64,000 nt of DNA from Rhodanobacter sp. A1T4. Lineage in GTDB: Bacteria; Pseudomonadota; Gammaproteobacteria; Xanthomonadales; Rhodanobacteraceae. The number at the start of each line of letters is the position of its first letter. Within the stretch, counting starts at the first letter, position 1. The stretch lies in the NCBI RefSeq assembly GCF_014207185.1, contig NZ_JACHCP010000002.1:372001-436000 (forward strand), read 5' to 3'. Of this stretch, positions 58,612-64,000 are shown piece by piece. Under the pieces are notes generated by a model. It did not search any database. It saw only the letters and a list, made by a program, of their open reading frames with translations, and was not told the DNA's origin. Position numbers and translations under genes: made by a program.

Positions 58612-58815
58612 AACAGTTTCCTTGTGTGGGAACGCCTGTTTGAGTTGGCGCCCCGGTTTCTGACTGATCTGGCGGTGTCTCGGACTCCGAGGAATCCGGC
58701 CACGCTTTCCGTCCTGCCATGATCGGTGCACGACCCATCCGGCGGGTCGAACCGCGAATTGTACGGGTAAACCCGGTTTGATGCCAGCCAGACATGCAAA
58801 GGCCGCCGCATGTGG

Positions 58816-58840
58816 AAAAGGCAGCCCGAGGCTGCCTTTT
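58816..58840 (-). terminator. Hairpin right after infC
   Basis: A perfect 11-bp stem (AAAAGGCAGCC/GGCTGCCTTTT, loop of 3) begins 3 bp after the infC stop. The T run on the minus strand is only four bases, so termination may be partial. It could set the ratio of infC to rpmI-rplT mRNA. The remaining 200 bp to rpmI hold no recognisable gene. Confidence 0.65.
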
Positions 58841-58843
58841 CTT

Positions 58844-59371
58844 TTACTGCTTCTTCTTGGGGCCGATCATCATGACCATCTGACGCCCTTCCAGCCGCGG
58901 GAAGGACTCGATCTGGCCGTTCTCGCCGACGTCTTCCTGAATCTTCTTGGCCAGGTTCTGGCCCAGATCCTGATGCGACATCTCGCGGCCACGGAAGCGG
59001 ATGGTGACCTTGACCTTGTCCCCTTCCTCAAGGAAACGCAGCATGTTGCGCAGCTTGATCTGGTAGTCGCCCACATCCGTGACCGGACGGAACTTCACTT
59101 CCTTGATCTCGACCTGCTTCTGCTTCTTCTTGGCGGCCTGCGCCTTCTTCTGGGCTTCGAACTTGAACTTGCCGTAATCCATGATGCGGCAGACCGGCGG
59201 ATCGCCGTTCGGCTGGATCTCGACCAGGTCCATGCCCGCTTCCTGCGCCAGCGCCAGCGCCTCGTCGCGGGTCAGAATGCCAAGCTGTTCGGCTTCGGCA
59301 CCAATCACACGTACCCGTGGCACACGGATTTCTAGGTTGCGACGATTGCCTTTGTTGTCGGTGGTTGCGAT
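58844..59371 (-). CDS. infC: Translation initiation factor IF-3 with ATC start codon
   Basis: 175 residues if started at ATC 59371 ([22 protein letters not shown]). This start lies 8 bp after a strong GGAGG, and no ATG, GTG or TTG in frame covers the conserved N-terminus; a GTG at 59323 would remove the 16 residues before VPRVRV. Rare AUU/AUC starts are typical of infC, because IF-3 discriminates against them and so limits its own synthesis. Conserved blocks: [62 protein letters not shown] and [14 protein letters not shown]. It lies 56 bp after thrS. Confidence 0.95.
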   Translation of the reverse strand: MATTDNKGNRRNLEIRVPRVRVIGAEAEQLGILTRDEALALAQEAGMDLVEIQPNGDPPVCRIMDYGKFKFEAQKKAQAAKKKQKQVEIKEVKFRPVTDVGDYQIKLRNMLRFLEEGDKVKVTIRFRGREMSHQDLGQNLAKKIQEDVGENGQIESFPRLEGRQMVMMIGPKKKQ

Positions 59372-59427
59372 ACCACGATCCTCCAGAAGAAGTAAGAAAA
59401 ACTGACCGCCAAAGCTGAGTATTTGGC

Positions 59428-61329
59428 TCAGCGCTTGGTTTCGGTCACCAGTCGTTCGGCAAAGTCGGCCAGCGACATGCTGCCCAGGTCCTCACCCGAA
59501 CGGGTACGCACGGCTAGGGTACCCGTTTCTTTCTCGCGGTCACCGACCACGAGCAGATAAGGCACTTTCTGCATCGTATGTTCGCGGATTTTATAGCCGA
59601 CCTTCTCATTGCGCAAATCGGACTGCACCCGGAAACCTTTATCGACAAGGGTTTGCGTCACTTCCCGGACATAATCGCCCTGCGCATCAGTGATATTGAG
59701 CACCACCGCCTGTACCGGAGCCAGCCAGGACGGCAGCAGTCCCGCGTGATGTTCGATCAGGATGCCGATGAAGCGCTCCATCGAGCCGACGATGGCCCTA
59801 TGCAGCATCACCGGGTGCTTTTTCTGCGAATGCTCGTCCACGTACTCGGCGTCGAGGCGCTCGGGCATCATGAAATCCACCTGCATGGTGCCCACCTGCC
59901 AGGCGCGGCCGATCGAATCCTTCAGGTGGTACTCGATCTTGGGCGCGTAGAAGGCGCCCTCGCCCGGCAGCTCCTCCCACTCCACGCCGGCGGCACGCAG
60001 TGCCCGGCGCAACATTTCCTCGGTGCGATCCCAGAATTCGTCCGAGCCAATCCGCTTTTCCGGTCGCAGCGCCAGCTTGATGGCGAGGTCGGTAAAGCCG
60101 AAGTCCGCATAGACCTTCATGGCCTGCAGATGGAATGCCGTGACCTCGGCTTCCACCTGTTCCGGCGTGCAGAAAATATGCCCGTCGTCCTGCGTGAAGG
60201 CGCGCACGCGCATGATGCCGTGCAGTGCGCCCGATGGCTCGTTGCGATGGCAGCCGCCGAATTCACCGTAGCGGATCGGCAGTTCGCGATAGCTGTGCAG
60301 GCCGGTGTTGAATACCTGCACGTGGCCAGGGCAGTTCATCGGCTTCAATGCATACGTGTGCTTTTCCGACTCGGTAAAGAACATGTTCTCGGCGTAGTTG
60401 TCCCAGTGCCCGGACTTTTTCCAGAGCGACACATCCAGCACCATCGGGCAGCGCACTTCCTGATAACCGCTGCGCTTGTAGACACTGCGCATGTACTGCT
60501 CGACCTGCTGCCAGATCGCCCAGCCGTTGGGGTGCCAGAACACCATGCCCGGGCTTTCTTCCTGCTGATGGAACAGGTCGAGCTGCTTGCCGATCTTGCG
60601 ATGGTCGCGCTTCTCGGCTTCTTCCAGCTGGAACAGGTAAGCCTTCAAATCCTTGTCGTTGAGCCACGCAGTGCCGTAGATGCGGGTCAGCATCGCGTTG
60701 TTGGAATCGCCGCGCCAGTAGGCACCGGCCACCTTCATCAGCTTGAACGCGCGCAGCTTGCCGGTATTGGGCACATGCGGGCCACGGCACAGGTCGGTGA
60801 ACTCGCCCTGCGTATACAGCGACAGCGCCTGATCGGCCGGAATACCCTCAATGATTTCGGCCTTGTACTCCTCGCCCATGCCGCGAAAAAACGCCACGGC
60901 TTCGTCGCGCGATTTGACGTCGCGCGTCACCGGCAGCTGCTCGGCAACGATCTTGGCCATCTCCGCCTCGATCTTCGGCAGATCGTCGGGCGTGAACGGT
61001 CGCTCGTAGGCGAAATCGTAGAAAAAGCCGTTGTCGATCACCGGACCGATCGTCACCTGCGCGCCGGGATAAAGGCGTTGCACGGCCTGCCCCATCAGAT
61101 GCGCGGTGGAATGGCGCAGGATATCCAGCGCCTCGGGACTCTTGTCAGTGATGATCTGCAGGCTGGCGTCATGCCCGATCGGAAAGGCGGCATCGACCAG
61201 TTGGCCGTCGACCTTGCCGGCCAGCGTCGCCTTGGCCAGACCGGCGCCAATCGAGGCGGCCACGTCCTGCACGGTAACGGGGTGATCGAACGGCCGCTTG
61301 CTGCCGTCGGGTAGCGTGATTTCAATCAT
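59428..61329 (-). CDS. thrS: Threonyl-tRNA synthetase
   Basis: 633 residues from ATG 61329 ([15 protein letters not shown]); a 30-codon in-frame extension upstream is not conserved. Domains in order: TGS (1-60), editing/SAD domain with [17 protein letters not shown] (His-x3-His) and [10 protein letters not shown], class II catalytic core with [31 protein letters not shown] containing the zinc Cys, [23 protein letters not shown] motif 2 and LAPVQ-type motif 3 region, then the anticodon-binding domain. An intrinsic terminator sits about 90 bp upstream in the leader. Confidence 0.98.
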   Translation of the reverse strand: MIEITLPDGSKRPFDHPVTVQDVAASIGAGLAKATLAGKVDGQLVDAAFPIGHDASLQIITDKSPEALDILRHSTAHLMGQAVQRLYPGAQVTIGPVIDNGFFYDFAYERPFTPDDLPKIEAEMAKIVAEQLPVTRDVKSRDEAVAFFRGMGEEYKAEIIEGIPADQALSLYTQGEFTDLCRGPHVPNTGKLRAFKLMKVAGAYWRGDSNNAMLTRIYGTAWLNDKDLKAYLFQLEEAEKRDHRKIGKQLDLFHQQEESPGMVFWHPNGWAIWQQVEQYMRSVYKRSGYQEVRCPMVLDVSLWKKSGHWDNYAENMFFTESEKHTYALKPMNCPGHVQVFNTGLHSYRELPIRYGEFGGCHRNEPSGALHGIMRVRAFTQDDGHIFCTPEQVEAEVTAFHLQAMKVYADFGFTDLAIKLALRPEKRIGSDEFWDRTEEMLRRALRAAGVEWEELPGEGAFYAPKIEYHLKDSIGRAWQVGTMQVDFMMPERLDAEYVDEHSQKKHPVMLHRAIVGSMERFIGILIEHHAGLLPSWLAPVQAVVLNITDAQGDYVREVTQTLVDKGFRVQSDLRNEKVGYKIREHTMQKVPYLLVVGDREKETGTLAVRTRSGEDLGSMSLADFAERLVTETKR

Positions 61330-61415
61330 GGGAGTACCTGGGCATTCGCGCTTGAAGCGTGCGTTGATTAAAAAGTTGGCCTGAAGGCTGTCTTGGCAAC
61401 CCGTCCAGACAGTGG

Positions 61416-61442
61416 ACAAAAAGAAAGGGCATAACGCCCTCT
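61416..61442 (-). terminator. Terminator or attenuator in the thrS leader
   Basis: On the minus strand AGAGGGC-GTTAT-GCCCTTT is followed by CTTTTT. It lies 87-113 bp before the thrS ATG and about 170 bp after the HemJ/CopD-like gene, so it either ends that gene or attenuates thrS. No T-box features and no Thr-rich leader peptide were recognised. Confidence 0.65.
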
Positions 61443-61612
61443 GTTTTTGGAAAACAAGGCGTTGAGAATCAGCGGTGGTAGCGGGTAGTTGCCATGTCGC
61501 ACGCTCGGCCGGCGCAAAGCGCGGGCCACCTTGTCTCGTCGGTTATTTTGTTGGCGATCAGTTTAGCGCAAATTCGCGGCCAAACCTCGTCTACGATGCC
61601 CCCGCCGCCATC
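61443..61612. other. Gap upstream of the thrS leader
   Basis: 170 bp with no gene. On the minus strand an AT-rich patch near 61545-61565 (aacaaaataaccg) could be part of a thrS promoter; no good -35 was found. Confidence 0.35.
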
Positions 61613-62062
61613 TCAAAACGGCTTGGCGACAGCCAGGTAAAGCACACCAAGCAGAAGCAGCACCGGTAGTTCATTGGTCCAGCGCAACGCTTTCGACGTG
61701 GGCAGCGCGCCGCCCGCGGCCGCACGCTTGAGCATGCGTCCGCACAGGATGAAATAGATCAGCAGCACGATCACCAGGGTCACCTTGGCATCGATCCAGT
61801 GCATCGGTCCAACCACGTTCGGTAGCGCAGAGGGAAACACGCGCCAGCCTTGCCATAACGTCAGCCCCATGACGAAAGCGAGACCAAACATGATGTGACC
61901 GAAGCGATACAGCCGGCGACCCATCAGCTGCAAACGTGCCTGCACCGGTGGCTGCCCCACTGTCTCAGCCATGTTCACCAGGATCCGCGGCAAGTAAAAA
62001 ACCGCTGCCATCCACGCGACAACAAACAACAAATGCAGCGTTTCTATAAACGTGTAGGTCAT
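61613..62062 (-). CDS. HemJ/CopD-family four-helix membrane protein
   Basis: 149 residues with four membrane helices. TLHLLFVVAWMAAVFYLPRILVNMAE at the N-terminus has the His-x...W...FYLPR pattern shared by HemJ (protoporphyrinogen oxidase of many bacteria) and CopD-like proteins. A second His (MHWIDAKVTLVIVLL) and Lys complete the haem-binding type layout. HemJ is likelier than a copper transporter given the FYLPR motif, but this is not certain. It is a single gene between thrS and glnD. Confidence 0.8.
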   Translation of the reverse strand: MTYTFIETLHLLFVVAWMAAVFYLPRILVNMAETVGQPPVQARLQLMGRRLYRFGHIMFGLAFVMGLTLWQGWRVFPSALPNVVGPMHWIDAKVTLVIVLLIYFILCGRMLKRAAAGGALPTSKALRWTNELPVLLLLGVLYLAVAKPF

Positions 62063-62127
62063 GGCTGGAGTGCGAGTGGCCGCTGCGATGTGCAGCTATC
62101 GCGATGATAGCGCGGACGTCATGCCGA

Positions 62128-64000
62128 TCAATCCCGCACGGGGCCGATGCTGGACATCAGCGCTTGCAGCAGCCGCTCCTGCTGCACGGCGATCAACGGC
62201 GCGTTGTAACGGTCAGTGATCTGGAAAAAATCCTCCACGCGCTCACCAAAGGTCGCGATGCGCGCGTCGTGTACCCGCACTTCGGTATTGAGCATGACCT
62301 GCGCCACGGCAGCCAGCAAACCAGGACGGTCCGTGCCGACCAGCGCGAGCTGGGTTCGATCACCGGCGGCATGGAAGGTGATTCGCGGCGGCGTCTGGAA
62401 GTGCTTCTGATGGCGAGTCATGTTGCGCTTGCACGGCTGCATTCCGGTGGGATGTTCCAGTTCGCGCTGCAGCCGCTGTTGGAGTTCCTGAGCCCGCGCC
62501 GCGCCGGCCGGCTGCTGCGTGTCTGCCTCCAGCAACAGGAACGTGTCCAGCGCCATGCCAGTCGGCGAACTGAGGATGCGCGACTCCATCACCGAAAAAC
62601 GCAGCCGATCCAGCACGGCGGTGACCGTGGCAAACAGGCCATCGCGATCGGGGGTGTAAACAAACAGCTCGGTGCTTCCACGTACCGAAAAGGGCTGTAC
62701 AGCCACCAACGGAACTGCGCCGTTTGCCACCAGGATGGCCCGCGTTTGCCAGGCGATCTGCTCGGGTCGGTGACGCATGAAACTCAATTGCGGGAAATCA
62801 GCCCATACGTGGACAACGTCGATCTCGGCGTAGCCCTCGTTCATCAGCAACGCCAGCGCGTGTTCGGAGCATTCACGTACGCGTTCATTGGCATCACGCG
62901 GCAGGTTTACATCGCTGCGCAGCGCATATCGAGTGGCGGTATACAGATCGGACAGCAGCCGATCCTTCCACGCGTTCCACAAGCGCGGACTCGTACCGAT
63001 GATGTCGGCGATGGTCAGCAGATACAGCTGGCCTAGGCGTTCCCGATCGTCGACAAGATCGGCAAAGCGCTGCACGACATCGGGATCGGTAATATCCTGG
63101 CGTTGTGCGGTAGTGCTCATCAGCAGATGCCAGCGCACCAACCAGGCCACTCGCTCGGTATCGGCACGAGGCAAGCCCAGCTGCGTGCAAAACGTGCGGG
63201 CATCTTCTTCGCCAAGCGTGGAGTGATCGCCGCCACGACCTTTCGCGATGTCGTGAAACAACGCCGCCAGCAGCAGAATTTCCGGCTTCGGCAACGCGCG
63301 CCAAATCGGGCACGCGACAGGGAACTCCGTTTTTGCCGCCGGCTCCGCAAAACGCGCCACGTTGCGAAGCACGCGCAGCGTATGCTCATCGACCGTATAG
63401 ACATGAAACAAGTCGTACTGCATGCGACCGAAGACCATGCCAAAAGCCGGCAGAATCGCCGCCAGCAAGCCGTGCCGGTTCATGCTCCACAGGGCGTCGA
63501 CCGCGGGCGCGCCGCGGCGAAGCAGGATCAGAAATGCATCCAGTACGCCGCGATCGGTCGACAGCAATTCGCCATGCGAAGCGGTTGCCTGATGGATGCG
63601 ACGCATGGTGTCGGCAGTGAAGCCGATGACCCCCGGCTGATCGAGCCGCTCGATGAATATGTCCACCAACGCGGAAGGCCGTCGCATGAAAAGCTGCGGA
63701 TCGCGCGCGGCCAGACGCGTGCCGTAACGCACAAAGTCGACGCCCGCAGGCTGGGCATCGAGAGGTGTTTCCAGCATTTCCTCGAAGCGCTCGGCCACTT
63801 GCACCCCGAGACGCTCGATCTGGGTCGCAGCGCGGTAATAGCCCTGCATGAACTGTTCGACGCCCAGATTTTTTTCGTGTTCGTCCTCGAAGCCCAGTCG
63901 CGTGGCCAGCCCACGCTGGTAATCGAACAACAGACGTTCTTCGGCGCGACCGGCCTCAAGATGCAGGGCGTAGCGATACTGTTGCAACGTCGCTTCGGAT
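62128..64000 (-). CDS. glnD: Bifunctional uridylyltransferase/uridylyl-removing enzyme GlnD, partial
   Basis: The frame is open at the right edge; 623 C-terminal residues are seen and the N-terminal nucleotidyltransferase domain with its catalytic GxGDxxR motif lies mostly beyond the window. Present are the linker region with QFMQGYYRAATQIERL, the HD hydrolase domain with LLAALFHDIAKGRGGDHS and the later VRWHLLMSTTAQRQDI, and two C-terminal ACT domains (LFVYTPDRDGLFATVTAVLDRL and LALVGTDRPGLLAAVAQVML) that sense glutamine. GlnD attaches UMP to Tyr51 of PII at low glutamine and removes it at high glutamine. Confidence 0.97.
   Translation of the reverse strand, partial: SEATLQQYRYALHLEAGRAEERLLFDYQRGLATRLGFEDEHEKNLGVEQFMQGYYRAATQIERLGVQVAERFEEMLETPLDAQPAGVDFVRYGTRLAARDPQLFMRRPSALVDIFIERLDQPGVIGFTADTMRRIHQATASHGELLSTDRGVLDAFLILLRRGAPAVDALWSMNRHGLLAAILPAFGMVFGRMQYDLFHVYTVDEHTLRVLRNVARFAEPAAKTEFPVACPIWRALPKPEILLLAALFHDIAKGRGGDHSTLGEEDARTFCTQLGLPRADTERVAWLVRWHLLMSTTAQRQDITDPDVVQRFADLVDDRERLGQLYLLTIADIIGTSPRLWNAWKDRLLSDLYTATRYALRSDVNLPRDANERVRECSEHALALLMNEGYAEIDVVHVWADFPQLSFMRHRPEQIAWQTRAILVANGAVPLVAVQPFSVRGSTELFVYTPDRDGLFATVTAVLDRLRFSVMESRILSSPTGMALDTFLLLEADTQQPAGAARAQELQQRLQRELEHPTGMQPCKRNMTRHQKHFQTPPRITFHAAGDRTQLALVGTDRPGLLAAVAQVMLNTEVRVHDARIATFGERVEDFFQITDRYNAPLIAVQQERLLQALMSSIGPVRD

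Overview
The window is high-GC gammaproteobacterial chromosome and most probably comes from the Rhodanobacteraceae/Xanthomonadaceae branch (Dyella, Luteibacter or Rhodanobacter-like). The evidence is a Xanthomonas-type SUF regulator next to sufB, a tgt-yajC-secD-secF block, the AmgK/MurU cell-wall recycling pair, and a thrS-infC-rpmI-rplT-pheS-pheT-ihfA-merR block ending in tRNA-Pro. No plasmid, phage or IS transposase genes are visible. The genus is an inference from gene content and protein wording, not from a database search.

Layout. 1-3679 (minus): Rrf2 regulator, sufB, a GNAT acetyltransferase and two paralogous lipoproteins, the second cut by the window edge. 3865-4203: a PII protein; its probable modifying enzyme GlnD lies at the other end of the window (62128-64000). 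4263-6878 (minus): a tightly packed set of Tat-exported flavin amine oxidase, exported cytochrome c and exported RidA-like protein, which reads as a periplasmic amine-oxidising module. 7124-8868: amgK-murU. 8967-15015 (minus): membrane acyltransferase, then secF, secD, yajC and tgt. 15476-29803: one 4775-residue autotransporter with ten near-identical 264-bp tandem units, a 2-kb internal duplication and an unusual tail after the beta-barrel. It lies between tgt and queA, which are commonly neighbours. 29818-31952: flavin reductase, a 308-bp structured repeat, and queA, whose last codons are supplied by that repeat. 32037-35742: two exported proteins of unknown function (a large helical-repeat-like protein and a DUF3142-like lipoprotein).

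35915-38896 (minus): rtcB RNA ligase and a slipin, preceded upstream by two abutting tRNA-like sequences with defective acceptor stems or anticodon loop. This is the best candidate in the window for a poorly described system (RNA repair plus tRNA mimics). 39238-43189 (minus): LuxR-type response regulator, histidine kinase and ABC-2 exporter. 43279-43585: second copy of the 308-bp repeat. 43812-49615: class III aminotransferase, PsiF-type protein, upp and a TonB-dependent receptor. 49686-53453: proline iminopeptidase, a D-2-hydroxyacid (probably D-2-hydroxyglutarate) dehydrogenase, and a divergent serA. 53560-61329: tRNA-Pro and the translation block, including an infC that starts with ATC. 61613-64000: HemJ/CopD-like membrane protein and partial glnD.

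Most of the window is housekeeping. The accessory material is concentrated at 15.0-31 kb, 38.3-39.3 kb and 43.2-43.6 kb.
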